DNA of 64,000 nt, taken from Bradyrhizobium diazoefficiens (GTDB lineage Bacteria > Pseudomonadota > Alphaproteobacteria > Rhizobiales > Xanthobacteraceae). The first letter of the stretch is position 1. Every line of letters starts with the position of its first letter. The stretch spans positions 62,001-126,000 of the forward strand of contig NZ_JAENXS010000002.1 of NCBI RefSeq assembly GCF_016612535.1, written 5' to 3'. Positions 29,546-38,800 of the stretch are shown one piece after another. A program made the position numbers and the translations under genes. The notes below the pieces were generated by a model, which was not told the origin of the DNA, searched no databases, and was given only the letters and a program-made list of their open reading frames with translations.

Positions 29546-29992
29546 ATGAGCGCAGTCGACGAAAGCGGTAGGCGGATGCTCAAGGAGTTCCGCGATTTCG
29601 CCATGAAGGGCAACGTCGTCGACCTCGCGGTCGGCGTCATCATCGGCGCGGCCTTCGGCGCCATCGTCAACTCGCTGGTCGGCGACGTGATCATGCCGAT
29701 GATTGGTGCTGCCACCGGCGGGCTCGACTTCTCGAACTACTTCACCCCCTTGTCTGCGAAGGTCACCGCCACCAATTTAGCTGACGCGAAGAAGCAAGGG
29801 GCCGTACTTGCTTGGGGCAGCTTCCTCACGCTGACGATCAACTTCATCATCGTCGCCTTCGTGCTGTTCCTGGTGATCCGCGCCATGAACAGGCTGAAGC
29901 GCAAGGAGGAGGCGGCGCCCGCCGCGCCGCCGAAGCCCTCGGCGGAGGTCGAGCTGCTGACCGAGATCCGCGATCTCCTCAAGAAGTCTTGA
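29546..29992 (+). CDS. mscL: Large-conductance mechanosensitive channel
   Basis: MscL is the homopentameric inner-membrane channel that opens on membrane tension to release solutes under hypo-osmotic shock. The 148-residue protein has the N-terminal helix [20 protein letters not shown], the pore helix [18 protein letters not shown], a second membrane helix [19 protein letters not shown] and the C-terminal bundle [20 protein letters not shown] precedes the ATG. It sits 24 bases after dapA. Confidence 0.97.
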   Translation: MSAVDESGRRMLKEFRDFAMKGNVVDLAVGVIIGAAFGAIVNSLVGDVIMPMIGAATGGLDFSNYFTPLSAKVTATNLADAKKQGAVLAWGSFLTLTINFIIVAFVLFLVIRAMNRLKRKEEAAPAAPPKPSAEVELLTEIRDLLKKS

Positions 29993-30065
29993 CGCGCGCG
30001 CTTCATCCTAACTGTTAGCGTCCGCGCTCATCTCGATCAGGTTTGTCTGTCAGGTTTTGAAGGTC

Positions 30066-30539
30066 ATGGCCGATAAGAACGAACGTCCTATCAAGGTCAT
30101 GGCGGAGAATCGCAAGGCCCGCTTCAACTATGCGATTGAGGATACGGTCGAGGCGGGCATCGCGCTGACCGGCACCGAGGTCAAGTCGATCCGCAACGGC
30201 AAGAGCACGATTGCGGAATCCTATGCCGATTCGAAGGATGGCGAGATCTGGCTGATCAACGCCACCATTCCCGAATATCTTCAGGGCAACCGCTTCAATC
30301 ACGAGCCAAAGCGGCCGCGCAAGCTGCTGCTTCACCGCAAACAAATCAACAAACTGATGGGTGCGGTCGACCGCGAGGGCATGACGTTGATCCCGCTCAA
30401 GCTCTACTTCAACGAGCGCGGTCGCGCCAAACTGCAGCTCGCCGTTGCAAAGGGCAAGAAGCTTCACGACAAGCGTGAGACCGAGAAGAAGCGGGACTGG
30501 AGCAGGGAGAAGGGCCGGCTGATGCGGGCGCGGGGATAG
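30066..30539 (+). CDS. smpB: SsrA-binding protein SmpB
   Basis: SmpB carries tmRNA to stalled ribosomes for trans-translation. The 157-residue protein has the OB-fold landmarks [31 protein letters not shown] and NAYIPEY-like [10 protein letters not shown], and the basic C-terminal tail [20 protein letters not shown] that enters the mRNA channel. ATG 30066 is preferred over a TTG at 30057. The tmRNA gene itself is not in the window. Confidence 0.96.
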   Translation: MADKNERPIKVMAENRKARFNYAIEDTVEAGIALTGTEVKSIRNGKSTIAESYADSKDGEIWLINATIPEYLQGNRFNHEPKRPRKLLLHRKQINKLMGAVDREGMTLIPLKLYFNERGRAKLQLAVAKGKKLHDKRETEKKRDWSREKGRLMRARG

Positions 30540-30543
30540 CGAG

Positions 30544-31125
30544 ATGAATCAGAAAAATCTGCTCGAAGTCGATTGGAGTCAGATTCCTGCGCCGGCCGAC
30601 GATGGCGGCGCCGCGCACCTCGAGGGTATGACGCTGCCCGCGATCAGTCTGCTCGCGACTGACGATAATTCGGTGACACTGGCGGCGCTTTCGGGGCGGA
30701 CCGTGGTGTTTGCTTATCCGCGTACCGGCGAGCCCGGCAAGATCTCGCTGGTCGACGATTGGGACATGATCCCCGGCGCGCGGGGCTGCACGCCGCAGAC
30801 TTGCGCGTTTCGCGACCTGTTTGCCGAGCTGAAAGCCGCCGGCGCCGCGCAGGTGTTTGGTCTCTCGACCCAGAGCAATGCCTATCAGACCGAGATGGCG
30901 TCGCGGCTGCATCTGCCGTTCCCGGTGCTGTCGGACGAAAAGCTGTCGCTCACGCGCGCGCTGAATTTGCCGACGATGGAGATTGCGGGGCTGACCCTGA
31001 TCAAGCGGCTCGCGCTGATCATCGACGATGCGAGGATCACGCATGTCTTCTATCCGGTGTTTCCACCCGACCGGAATGCCGGCGACGTCCTGGACTGGCT
31101 GAAGGCCAATCCCGCCAAAGGCTGA
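30544..31125 (+). CDS. Peroxiredoxin, BCP/AhpC-TSA-like with active-site insertion
   Basis: A 193-residue thioredoxin-fold protein of the peroxiredoxin group that reduces hydroperoxides. The core order is intact: VVFAYPRTGEPG, then ARGCTPQTCAFRDLF with two Cys five residues apart, VFGLSTQSNAYQ and FPVLSDEKLSLTRAL. Unlike standard BCP (PGCTxEAC) about 15 residues (KISLVDDWDMIPGAR) are inserted between PG and GC. The cysteine pair is kept, so activity is likely. Four bases after smpB; followed by a dispersed repeat. Confidence 0.85.
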   Translation: MNQKNLLEVDWSQIPAPADDGGAAHLEGMTLPAISLLATDDNSVTLAALSGRTVVFAYPRTGEPGKISLVDDWDMIPGARGCTPQTCAFRDLFAELKAAGAAQVFGLSTQSNAYQTEMASRLHLPFPVLSDEKLSLTRALNLPTMEIAGLTLIKRLALIIDDARITHVFYPVFPPDRNAGDVLDWLKANPAKG

Positions 31126-31128
31126 TTA

Positions 31129-31186
31129 TTTTGACGCGTTTTCTTTACGCGAACCGGTATCGACTTCTCTCGAAAATGCTCTAATC
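31129..31186. repeat. Dispersed intergenic repeat (copy B)
   Basis: Read on the minus strand it gives AGAGCATTTTCGAGAGAAGT, then CGATACCGGTTCGCGTAAAG and AAAACGCGTCAAAATAATC. The order and core words match the element at 22496-22600 on the plus strand, which has a different middle. It separates the peroxiredoxin and uracil-DNA glycosylase genes, which converge here. Confidence 0.7.
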
Positions 31187-31855
31187 GAGGTCAGCTTTTA
31201 TCCTGGCGAACACGCTGCGGAACATGTCCGTCGTCAGCACGCCGGTGTTCGTGTTGTAACGCGAGCAGTGATAGCTGTCGTAGAGCTTGAACGCGCCGGC
31301 CTGGTGCACCGCGCCGTGACCGAACGGGGCTTGCGAGGCCTTCAGCTTCAGCGGCTTGAGCACGGTGTCGTGCGCGATCCGTCCGAGCGCCACGATCGCG
31401 CGCAGCTTGGGCATCGTCTCGAGGGTGGCGGCGAGAAACTGCCGGCAGGTGTTGATCTCCACCGGCAGCGGCTTGTTCTGCGGCGGTACGCAGTGCACGG
31501 CATTGGCGATCCGGCAGTCGACCAGCTTCATGCCGTCATCGGGCCGGGCCTGATAGGTGCCTTTGGCAAAGCCGTATTCGAGCAGCGTGGCGTAGAGCAG
31601 GTCACCGGCATAGTCGCCGGTGAACGGCCGGCCCGTGCGGTTGGCGCCCTGCATCCCCGGCGCGAGACCGACGATCAGCAGGCGCGCCGTGACGTCGCCG
31701 AACGGCGGGACCGGAGCGTTGTGCCAGGACGGCTCGCGCGCGCGGTTCGCCTCGCGAAAAGCGACCAGGCGCGGGCAGAGCGGACAGTCACGGTCGGGGA
31801 CGAGGATGGGGGCCCGGTCGCTTGACCGGACCGCCTCACTCCTCGAAGTCGTCAT
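31181..31855 (-). CDS. Uracil-DNA glycosylase, family 5 (UDGb)-like
   Basis: A 224-residue base-excision enzyme that removes uracil and possibly other deaminated bases. The N-terminal CPLCPRL cysteines, LLIVGLAPGMQGANRTGRPF (motif 1) and VHCVPPQNKPLP are those of the Fe-S-containing UDGb group, and the final YHCSRYNTNTG holds the motif-2 segment. Family 5 is preferred over family 4 because motif 1 lacks GEAPG. ATG 31855 overlaps the stop of the upstream NYN gene by 20 bases, showing tight coupling. Activity spectrum not determinable here. Confidence 0.87.
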   Translation of the reverse strand: MTTSRSEAVRSSDRAPILVPDRDCPLCPRLVAFREANRAREPSWHNAPVPPFGDVTARLLIVGLAPGMQGANRTGRPFTGDYAGDLLYATLLEYGFAKGTYQARPDDGMKLVDCRIANAVHCVPPQNKPLPVEINTCRQFLAATLETMPKLRAIVALGRIAHDTVLKPLKLKASQAPFGHGAVHQAGAFKLYDSYHCSRYNTNTGVLTTDMFRSVFARIKADLD

Positions 31856-32489
31856 CGCCCCTCGGCGCCATCGTGGTCGCGCGCTGGAGGAATTGCGGGG
31901 CATGCGGGGCGTGGTGACGTGCTTCGCGTTCGCCGCGATCGCGTGGGGCGGGGCGCTCGGACGGGTCGCGGCCAAGCTTGGACTGCAATTCGACGAGATC
32001 GGTGAAGACGTCGGCCTGGCGGCGCAGTTCGTCGGCGATCATCGGCGGCTGGCTGGCGATGGTAGAGATCACCGTGACCCGCACGCCGCGGCGCTGCACG
32101 GCCTCGACCAGGGAGCGGAAGTCGCCGTCGCCCGAAAACAGCACCATCTGGTCGATGTGCTCGGCGAGCTCCATCGCGTCGACGGCCAGCTCGATATCCA
32201 TGTTGCCCTTGACCTTGCGGCGGCCGGAGGCGTCGATGAATTCCTTGGTCGCCTTGGTGACGACGGTGTAGCCGTTGTAGTCCAGCCAGTCGATCAGGGG
32301 GCGGATCGAGGAGTATTCCTGATCCTCGATGATCGCGGTGTAGTAGAAGGCCCGCAACAGCGTACCGCGGCTCTGAAATTCCTTCAGCAGGCGCTTGTAA
32401 TCGATATCGAAGCCTAGAGTTTTCGCCGTCGCGTAGAGGTTGGCTCCATCGATGAAGAGCGCAATCTTGTTGGCAGGGGAAGGTGACAT
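31836..32489 (-). CDS. NYN domain protein (LabA/DUF88 family)
   Basis: A 217-residue protein with a PIN-like NYN nuclease domain: KIALFIDGANLYATAKTLG with the first acidic residue, KGNMDIELAVDAMELAE and VLFSGDGDFRSLVEAV with conserved Asp residues that would bind Mg, and VRVTVISTIA. The C-terminal 45 residues are charged, His/Arg-rich and low complexity (RDRGEREARHHAPHAPQF). Family members such as LabA act on RNA or in regulation; the substrate is unknown. It overlaps and precedes the uracil-DNA glycosylase gene and is divergent from rpoZ. Confidence 0.9.
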   Translation of the reverse strand: MSPSPANKIALFIDGANLYATAKTLGFDIDYKRLLKEFQSRGTLLRAFYYTAIIEDQEYSSIRPLIDWLDYNGYTVVTKATKEFIDASGRRKVKGNMDIELAVDAMELAEHIDQMVLFSGDGDFRSLVEAVQRRGVRVTVISTIASQPPMIADELRRQADVFTDLVELQSKLGRDPSERPAPRDRGEREARHHAPHAPQFLQRATTMAPRGDDDFEE

Positions 32490-32822
32490 TCAGTTTGCTC
32501 GCGTAGTGTTTCGTGATTGATCGTTTGTTGATTGTTGGCGCGGCGGCAGCAAGCCGCGCAGTTCAAAGTTCTGCCGAAACCCGTCGAAACCGCAAATCCG
32601 GAGAAGCCGGGGCAATCAAGGTATAGTTATGGCGGACTTTCATAGACCCGGCGCCGCCCACAATGGCAGCCCGGGAAACCACCCATCCCAGCCCCAATGT
32701 GGGGGTAGCAGAGCCGTTTGGCGAGGCCAAATCACAAATTGGCCTTGCGAAATCGCCCTGGTCCCTATAACTAGCCCCAATCATCCACATATTTCGTCCC
32801 ACCCACAACGGAGCGACAGTCC
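32490..32822. other. Shared promoter region of NYN gene and rpoZ
   Basis: About 330 bases between divergent genes without any coding frame. It contains a perfect 7-bp inverted repeat AGGCCAA/TTGGCCT at 32724-32745 with an 8-base spacer, roughly 80 bases before rpoZ. An AT-richer part at 32500-32545 may be the promoter of the NYN gene. Confidence 0.5.
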
Positions 32823-33215
32823 ATGGCTCGCGTCACCGTAGAAGATTGTATCGACAAGGTCGACAACCGGTTTGACCTGGTCCTGCTGGCCGCCCACCGT
32901 GCCCGCATGATTTCGTCCGGTTCACAACTAACGGTTGACCGCGATAACGACAAGAACCCTGTTGTATCTTTGCGTGAAATTGCCGACGAGACCATCTCGC
33001 CGGAGGATCTCCGCGAGGAGCTGGTGCACTCTCTCCAGAAGTTCGTCGAGGTCGACGAGCCCGAGCCGGATACGGTGCCGCTGATCGGTTCCGCCGGCGC
33101 CAGCGTCGATGCGGACGATACCGAAGTTGCTGTCGAGCGCATGACCGAAGAGGAGCTCCTGAAGGGCCTCGAGGGCCTCGCGCCGCCGGAAGAGCAGCCC
33201 GAGGAGGACGAGTAA
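32823..33215 (+). CDS. rpoZ: DNA-directed RNA polymerase omega subunit
   Basis: Omega is the small subunit that chaperones the beta' subunit and forms part of a ppGpp-binding site in proteobacteria. The 130-residue protein begins [19 protein letters not shown] with the family motif [11 protein letters not shown] and ends in an acidic tail ([11 protein letters not shown]). It is longer than E. coli omega (91 residues), as usual in Rhizobiales. The ppGpp synthetase gene rsh follows, after a strong terminator. Confidence 0.97.
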   Translation: MARVTVEDCIDKVDNRFDLVLLAAHRARMISSGSQLTVDRDNDKNPVVSLREIADETISPEDLREELVHSLQKFVEVDEPEPDTVPLIGSAGASVDADDTEVAVERMTEEELLKGLEGLAPPEEQPEEDE

Positions 33216-33254
33216 TCGTCTTACTCGCGATCGCCGAACTCTTGTGATCTCATC

Positions 33255-33288
33255 AAAGGCCCGAACCCGCGTTCGGGCCTTTGCTTTT
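33255..33288 (+). terminator. Rho-independent terminator after rpoZ
   Basis: A perfect 12-bp stem AAAGGCCCGAAC/GTTCGGGCCTTT with loop CCGC at 33255-33282 is followed by TTGCTTTT-type T-rich sequence. It separates rpoZ from rsh, so rsh should have its own promoter in the following 130 bases. Confidence 0.93.
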
Positions 33289-33424
33289 GTTGGCGTTTTC
33301 GTGGTTACCATAGCGCGGCCGGTTCGCGCCGCGTGTCTGTCACTGAATTGATCGGCCGCGTCCGCAATCGGAGCTAGGATGTATACAACGGGCTGTTTCA
33401 TGGTCCGTTTGAAGGCAGGACGGC

Positions 33425-35710
33425 ATGGTGTATCGACGCCGCGGACACACGCAGATGCAGGCCGCAACCGAATCGGTTGCCGTGGTCCCGACTGCGCCGG
33501 TGGCACGGCCAGCGAAGCCGCGTGCGCGCATGATGCGTCAATATGACCTCGTCGAGCGCGTCCGGTCCTACAATGCGAATACCAATGAAGATCTGCTGAA
33601 CCGCGCCTACGTCTACGCCATGAAGGCGCACGGTTCGCAGACCCGCGCCTCTGGCGATCCGTATTTCTCGCACCCGCTCGAAGTGGCGGCGATTCTCACC
33701 GATCTGAAGCTGGACGACGCGACCATCGTCGCCGCGCTGCTTCACGACACGATCGAGGACACGGAAGCCACTCGCGCCGAGATCGACCAGATCTTCGGCC
33801 CCGAGATCGGCGCGCTGGTCGAGGGCCTGACCAAGCTGAAGCGGCTCGAGCTGGTGTCGCGCGAGGCCAAGCAGGCCGAGAACCTGCGCAAATTGTTGCT
33901 GGCCATTGCCGACGATGTCCGCGTGCTCCTGGTCAAGCTCGCCGACCGCCTGCACAACATGCGCACGCTGGATTTCGTGCCGACGGAATCGCGGCGGCGC
34001 ATCGCCGAGGAGACGCTCGACATCTATGCGCCGCTGGCGGGGCGCATGGGCATGCAAGAAATGCGCGAGGAGCTGGAGGATCTGTCCTTCCGCACCCTCG
34101 ATCCCGAAGCCTATTCGGTGGTGATGCAGCGGCTCGATGCGCTCGCCGAGCGCAACCGCAATCTGATCGGCGAGATCGAGGACCAGCTCTCCAACAATCT
34201 GCGCCACAGGGGTCTCGGCGCGCGGGTCTATGGGCGCCGCAAGAAGCCGTTTTCGATCTGGACCAAGATGGAGAGAAAGTCGGTCGGCTTCGAGCAATTG
34301 TCCGACATCTTCGGCTTCCGCGTCGTCGTCAACGACATCGAGGCCTGCTATCGCGCGCTCGGCATCGTCCACACCACCTGGCCGGTGGTGCCGGGACGTT
34401 TCAAGGACTACATCTCGACACCGAAGCAGAACGACTATCGCTCGATCCACACCACGGTAATCGGGCCCGGCAACCAGCGCGTCGAGCTCCAGATCCGCAC
34501 CGAGGCGATGGACCAGATCGCCGAGCGCGGCATTGCCGCGCACGTCTTCTACAAGGAAGGCGTGGGCTCGCCGACCGAATTCCTCAAGCGCGAGTCGAAC
34601 GCATTCGCCTGGTTGCGCCACACCATCGGCATTCTCTCGGAGAGCGCCAACCCCGAGGAATTCCTCGAGCATACCAAGCTCGAACTGTTCCACGACCAGG
34701 TGTTCTGCTTCACCCCGAAGGGCAAGCTGATCGCGCTGCCGCGCCATGCCAACGTGATCGACTTCGCCTATGCCGTGCACACCGACGTCGGCAATAGTGC
34801 GGTCGGCTGCAAGATCAACGGCCAGTTCGCGCCGCTGTCCTCGGAGCTTCAGAATGGCGACGAGGTCGAAGTGCTGACCTCGGAAGCCCAATCGGCGCCG
34901 CCCTCGGCCTGGGAAACGCTCGCGGTCACCGGCAAGGCGCGCGCTGCGATCCGCCGCGCCACGCGTACCGCGGTGCGCGATCAATATGTCGGCCTCGGCC
35001 GGCGCATCGTCGAGCGCCTGTTCGAGCGCGCCAAGATTGAATACGCCGACGACAAGCTCAAGGGCGCGCTGCCGCGGCTGGCGCGGACCTCGATCGAGGA
35101 CGTCATGGCGGCGGTCGGCCGGGGCGAGATCAAGGCGTCCCATGTCGCGCGCGCGATGTATCCCGACTACAAAGAGGAACGCGTCGCGCGCTACGGCGTC
35201 AAGAAGGGGCTCGCCGCCAAGCTCAAGGAGAAGGCGTCGGAGCCGTCGCGCAGCCCGGTTGCGATCCCCATTGGCGGAAACAATTCCGACCTGCCGGTGA
35301 AGTTCGCGCCGAACGGCGGCGCTGTGCCCGGCGATCGCATCGTGGGCATCGTCACGCCGGGCGAGGGGATCACGATCTATCCGATCCAGTCGCCGGCGCT
35401 GAAGGATTTCGAGGAGGAGCCGGAGCGCTGGCTCGACGTCCGCTGGGACATCGAGGACTCTGCGCCGCAGCGCTTTCCGGCGCGCATCAAGGTCGAGAAC
35501 GTCAACGAGCCCGGCGCGCTGGCGCAGATCGCGACCGTGATCGCCGAGCACGATGGCAATATCGACAACATCAGCATGCAGCGCCGCTCGCCCGACTTCA
35601 CGGAGACGACGATCGACCTCGAAGTCTACGATCTCAAGCATTTGAGCGCGATCCTGGCCCAGCTGCGCGCGAAGGCGGTCGTCGCCCGCGTCGAACGTGT
35701 TAATGGATAG
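33425..35710 (+). CDS. rsh: Bifunctional (p)ppGpp synthetase/hydrolase
   Basis: Rsh makes and breaks (p)ppGpp in the stringent response. The 761-residue protein has the HD hydrolase domain ([21 protein letters not shown]), the synthetase domain ([38 protein letters not shown]), a TGS domain ([18 protein letters not shown]) and a C-terminal ACT domain ([20 protein letters not shown]). The intact HD motif argues that it is bifunctional, as expected for the single long RSH of Rhizobiales. ATG 33425 is used; in-frame ATGs at 33455 and 33530 are alternatives. Confidence 0.97.
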   Translation: MVYRRRGHTQMQAATESVAVVPTAPVARPAKPRARMMRQYDLVERVRSYNANTNEDLLNRAYVYAMKAHGSQTRASGDPYFSHPLEVAAILTDLKLDDATIVAALLHDTIEDTEATRAEIDQIFGPEIGALVEGLTKLKRLELVSREAKQAENLRKLLLAIADDVRVLLVKLADRLHNMRTLDFVPTESRRRIAEETLDIYAPLAGRMGMQEMREELEDLSFRTLDPEAYSVVMQRLDALAERNRNLIGEIEDQLSNNLRHRGLGARVYGRRKKPFSIWTKMERKSVGFEQLSDIFGFRVVVNDIEACYRALGIVHTTWPVVPGRFKDYISTPKQNDYRSIHTTVIGPGNQRVELQIRTEAMDQIAERGIAAHVFYKEGVGSPTEFLKRESNAFAWLRHTIGILSESANPEEFLEHTKLELFHDQVFCFTPKGKLIALPRHANVIDFAYAVHTDVGNSAVGCKINGQFAPLSSELQNGDEVEVLTSEAQSAPPSAWETLAVTGKARAAIRRATRTAVRDQYVGLGRRIVERLFERAKIEYADDKLKGALPRLARTSIEDVMAAVGRGEIKASHVARAMYPDYKEERVARYGVKKGLAAKLKEKASEPSRSPVAIPIGGNNSDLPVKFAPNGGAVPGDRIVGIVTPGEGITIYPIQSPALKDFEEEPERWLDVRWDIEDSAPQRFPARIKVENVNEPGALAQIATVIAEHDGNIDNISMQRRSPDFTETTIDLEVYDLKHLSAILAQLRAKAVVARVERVNG

Positions 35711-35754
35711 GCGTCTTTCGCATTCGCCTGTCTTCCGATTTCGTGAGTCCTCAA

Positions 35755-36507
35755 ATGCCCGCTCTTCCGCTCCGCCTCGGCGTCAATATCGACCATGTCG
35801 CGACCGTCCGTAACGCACGCGGTGGCCGCCATCCCGATCCGGTGCGCGCTGCGCTGCTCGCGATCGAGGCCGGCGCCGACGGCATCACCGCGCATCTGCG
35901 CGAAGACCGTCGGCACATCCGCGACGAGGACATGGCGCGGCTGAAGGCGGAGATCTCCAAGCCGCTGAATTTCGAGATGGCGGCGACCGACGACATGATG
36001 CGCATCTCGCTCGCCACCAAGCCGCATGCGGTGTGCCTGGTGCCGGAGCGGCGGCAGGAGGTCACGACCGAGGGCGGCCTCGACGTGGTCGGCCAGCACA
36101 ATGCGCTCGCGCCCTATATCGCGCGGCTCAACGATGCCGGCATCCGCGTCTCGCTGTTCATTGCCGCGGACCCTGCGCAGATTGCGATGGCGGCGCAGCT
36201 GCGCGCGCCGGTGATCGAGATCCACACCGGCGCCTGGTGCGACGCGGTGGTCGACGGCCACACCGACAAGGCCGAGGCCGAATGGCGGCGGATCGTGGCG
36301 GGCGTCAAGCTCGCGACGGACGCAGGGCTCGAGGTCCATGCCGGTCACGGGCTCGACTACGCGACGGCGGAGACGATCGCGGGTCTGCCGGAGATCATGG
36401 AACTCAACATCGGCTACTACATGATCGGCGAGGCGCTGTTCGTCGGTCTTGCCGAGACGGTGCGCAGCATGCGCGCGGCGATGGACCGCGGCCGGAGCCG
36501 GGCATGA
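35755..36507 (+). CDS. pdxJ: Pyridoxine 5'-phosphate synthase
   Basis: PdxJ closes the pyridine ring of vitamin B6 from 1-deoxyxylulose 5-phosphate and an aminoketone phosphate. The 250-residue TIM barrel opens with [17 protein letters not shown], includes [11 protein letters not shown] and the C-terminal HAGHGLDY and [18 protein letters not shown] 35755 gives the family N-terminus. Its stop overlaps the acpS ATG (ATGA), an arrangement conserved in many proteobacteria. Confidence 0.97.
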   Translation: MPALPLRLGVNIDHVATVRNARGGRHPDPVRAALLAIEAGADGITAHLREDRRHIRDEDMARLKAEISKPLNFEMAATDDMMRISLATKPHAVCLVPERRQEVTTEGGLDVVGQHNALAPYIARLNDAGIRVSLFIAADPAQIAMAAQLRAPVIEIHTGAWCDAVVDGHTDKAEAEWRRIVAGVKLATDAGLEVHAGHGLDYATAETIAGLPEIMELNIGYYMIGEALFVGLAETVRSMRAAMDRGRSRA

Positions 36508-36923
36508 TCATCGGCATCGGCTCCGACCTGATCGACATCACCCGCGTCGGCAAGGTGATCGAGCGCCATGGCGAGCGTTTCCTGGACCGCATCTTCACCG
36601 CGGCCGAGCGGGCCAAGGCGGAGCGGCGGGCCAAGAACGAGAAGATGGTGGTGGCGACCTACGCCAAGCGCTTTGCCGCCAAGGAGGCCTGCTCCAAGGC
36701 GCTCGGCACCGGCATCAGGCAGGGCGTGTGGTGGCGCGACATGGGGGTGGTCAACCTGCCCGGGGGGCGTCCGACCATGCGGCTGACCGGGGGGGCGCTG
36801 GCCCGGCTCCGGGCCCTGACGCCGGAGGGATTCCAGGCTCAGATCGATCTGTCGATCACCGACGACTGGCCGTTGGCGCAGGCCTTCGTGATCATTTCCG
36901 CCGTCCCGCTGCTCAAGCCCTGA
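36504..36923 (+). CDS. acpS: Holo-[acyl-carrier-protein] synthase
   Basis: AcpS attaches 4'-phosphopantetheine from CoA to apo-ACP for fatty acid synthesis. The 139-residue trimeric enzyme has the Mg-binding start [17 protein letters not shown] and the [17 protein letters not shown] motif near residue 60, followed by [17 protein letters not shown] 36504 overlaps pdxJ by 4 bp. A palindrome resembling a Fur box lies just downstream. Confidence 0.97.
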   Translation: MIIGIGSDLIDITRVGKVIERHGERFLDRIFTAAERAKAERRAKNEKMVVATYAKRFAAKEACSKALGTGIRQGVWWRDMGVVNLPGGRPTMRLTGGALARLRALTPEGFQAQIDLSITDDWPLAQAFVIISAVPLLKP

Positions 36924-36942
36924 CAGCCTGGCAGCTATTTTA

Positions 36943-36961
36943 TGATTCTCATTGAAAATCA
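36943..36961. promoter_or_regulatory. 19-bp near-palindrome resembling a Fur-family box
   Basis: TGATTCTCATTGAAAATCA reads almost the same on both strands; only one symmetric pair and the centre fail. On the minus strand it contains AATGAGAATCA, close to the classic half of Fur-type boxes. It lies 20 bases after acpS and 211 bases before lepB. Iron or metal control of lepB would be unusual, so the role is uncertain. Confidence 0.4.
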
Positions 36962-37172
36962 AAGTGTTATTGGTTTTTGATGCGATCCTTGATTGCGTGC
37001 CCCCCGACAACCGTCTAAAAGTCCGCGAACGCAAATCAGCCTGGGCAAATTCGGCTTTACGCCGGAATTGGCCCTCACTATCAGAATCAGGACAATCTCC
37101 TTGCGCCGCGCAGCGATGGGCGGTTCGCGGGAGGAGGGCGCTCCGTGACCGCCGGTCGGAATTGAGAGAGCA

Positions 37173-37937
37173 ATGAGCGTGACTTCGGGAACGAAAACTG
37201 AGAGCGGCGTCGGCGAAACGATCCGGGTCGTGATCCATGCTCTGCTGATCGCGCTGGTGATCCGCACCTTCCTGTTCCAGCCCTTCAACATCCCGTCCGG
37301 CTCGATGAAGGCGACGCTGCTGGTCGGCGACTATCTGTTCGTCTCGAAATATTCCTACGGCTACAGCCACTACTCGATCCCGTTCTCGCCGCCGCTGTTC
37401 TCGGGACGGATCTGGGGCTCGGATCCGAATCGTGGCGACGTCGTGGTGTTTCGGTTGCCGAAAGACGACTCCACCGACTACATCAAGCGCGTGATCGGCC
37501 TTCCCGGCGACCACATCCAGATGAAGGACGGGTTGCTTTACATCAACGACACGCCGGTCGAGCGGCAGCGCATGAGCGAGTATGTCGGTGAGGACCCCTG
37601 CGGCTCCGAAGGCGGCGGCATTTCGCGGGTGAAGCGCTGGAAGGAAACGCTGCCGAACGGCGTCTCCTATGAGACGCTCGATTGCGCCGACAATGGCTAC
37701 ATGGACAACACCAACGTCTACACCGTGCCGCCCGGTCACTTCTTCATGATGGGTGACAACCGCGACAACTCAACCGACAGCCGCTTCCTCGGCCAGGTTG
37801 GTTACGTGCCGCAGGAAAACCTGATCGGCCGCGCGCAGATGATCTTTTTCTCCATCGGCGAGGGCGAGCATGCCTGGATGTTTTGGCGCTGGCCGTGGGC
37901 GGTGCGCTGGAATCGTTTCTTCAAAATCGTCCGATGA
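37173..37937 (+). CDS. lepB: Signal peptidase I
   Basis: LepB removes signal peptides from exported proteins at the outer face of the inner membrane. The 254-residue protein has one N-terminal membrane anchor (VVIHALLIALVIRTFLF), the catalytic serine in IPSGSMKATLLVGDY near residue 44, the general-base lysine in DYIKRVIGLPGD near 108 and the conserved GDNRDNSTDSRF box near 190. It carries two extra Cys (DPCGSEGG, LDCADNG) in an insertion common in Rhizobiales. Its stop overlaps rnc by 4 bp. Confidence 0.96.
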   Translation: MSVTSGTKTESGVGETIRVVIHALLIALVIRTFLFQPFNIPSGSMKATLLVGDYLFVSKYSYGYSHYSIPFSPPLFSGRIWGSDPNRGDVVVFRLPKDDSTDYIKRVIGLPGDHIQMKDGLLYINDTPVERQRMSEYVGEDPCGSEGGGISRVKRWKETLPNGVSYETLDCADNGYMDNTNVYTVPPGHFFMMGDNRDNSTDSRFLGQVGYVPQENLIGRAQMIFFSIGEGEHAWMFWRWPWAVRWNRFFKIVR

Positions 37938-38800
37938 AAGACGAAGCCAAGGACATCGCGACCCAATCGATCGAGGCGCAAGCCGCTCCTGAGGGCGAGG
38001 CTGCGACCAAGACGGCTGCGACCAAGGCGCTTGCAACCAAGACGCCGGCGAAGAAGCAGCGCACGCGGGGCAGCAAGGCCCAGGACAAGGCAAAGGCGGC
38101 GGCTGATGCGAACGCGGCGCTCGAGGCGCGTATTGGACACGGCTTTGCCGATCCGAACCTGCTGATGCAGGCGATTACGCATGTTTCGGCGCTGAAGTCC
38201 GGGCGCAAGCGTGGTGACAGCTATCAGCGGCTGGAGTTCCTCGGCGACCACGTGCTCGGGCTCGTCGTTTCCGACATGCTATATCATGCCTTCCCGAACG
38301 CGGACGAAGGCGAGTTGTCCAAGCGGCTTGCCGAGCTCGTGCGCAAAGAGAGCTGCGCCGACGTCGCCAAGTCGCTCGGTCTGCTCGACGACATCAAGCT
38401 CGGCTCGGTCGGCTCCAGCGCCGATGCGCGCCTGCGCAAATCCATCCTCGGCGACATCTGCGAAGCCGTGATCGGTGCGATCTTCCTCGATGGCGGTCAT
38501 GCGGCGGCGGACGATTTCGTCAAGCGCAACTGGACCGAGCGCATGCACAAGCCGCGGCGTCCGCTGCGCGATCCCAAGACCGTGCTGCAGGAATGGGCGC
38601 AGGGGAAGGGGCTGCCGACGCCTGTCTATCGCGAGGTCGAGCGCACCGGCCCGCATCACGATCCGGAGTTCCGCGTTGCAGTGGACCTGCCGGGATTGGC
38701 ACCGGCCGAAGGCACCGGTGGCAGCAAACGCGCGGCAGAGAAGGTGGCTGCTTCAGTGATGATCGAACGTGAAGGTGTTGGCGGCGGCAATGACGGCTGA
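37934..38800 (+). CDS. rnc: Ribonuclease III with N-terminal low-complexity extension
   Basis: RNase III cuts double-stranded RNA in rRNA precursors, mRNAs and small-RNA duplexes. The 288-residue protein has the RNase III signature YQRLEFLGDHVLGLVVSD near residue 96, the second acidic cluster GDICEAVIGAIFLDGG, and the dsRNA-binding domain from KTVLQEWAQGKGLPTPVY to GGSKRAAEKVAA. About 60 extra residues at the start are Ala/Lys/Thr-rich (EAATKTAATKALATKTPAKK). ATG 37934 overlaps lepB (ATGA) and is the natural start, so the extension is probably real. Confidence 0.95.
   Translation: MKDEAKDIATQSIEAQAAPEGEAATKTAATKALATKTPAKKQRTRGSKAQDKAKAAADANAALEARIGHGFADPNLLMQAITHVSALKSGRKRGDSYQRLEFLGDHVLGLVVSDMLYHAFPNADEGELSKRLAELVRKESCADVAKSLGLLDDIKLGSVGSSADARLRKSILGDICEAVIGAIFLDGGHAAADDFVKRNWTERMHKPRRPLRDPKTVLQEWAQGKGLPTPVYREVERTGPHHDPEFRVAVDLPGLAPAEGTGGSKRAAEKVAASVMIEREGVGGGNDG

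Noticed and set aside
33398..35641. 747-codon frame antisense to rsh
   Set aside because: Composition of a GC-rich shadow, full of Arg and His, no domain; rsh on the other strand is complete with all motifs.
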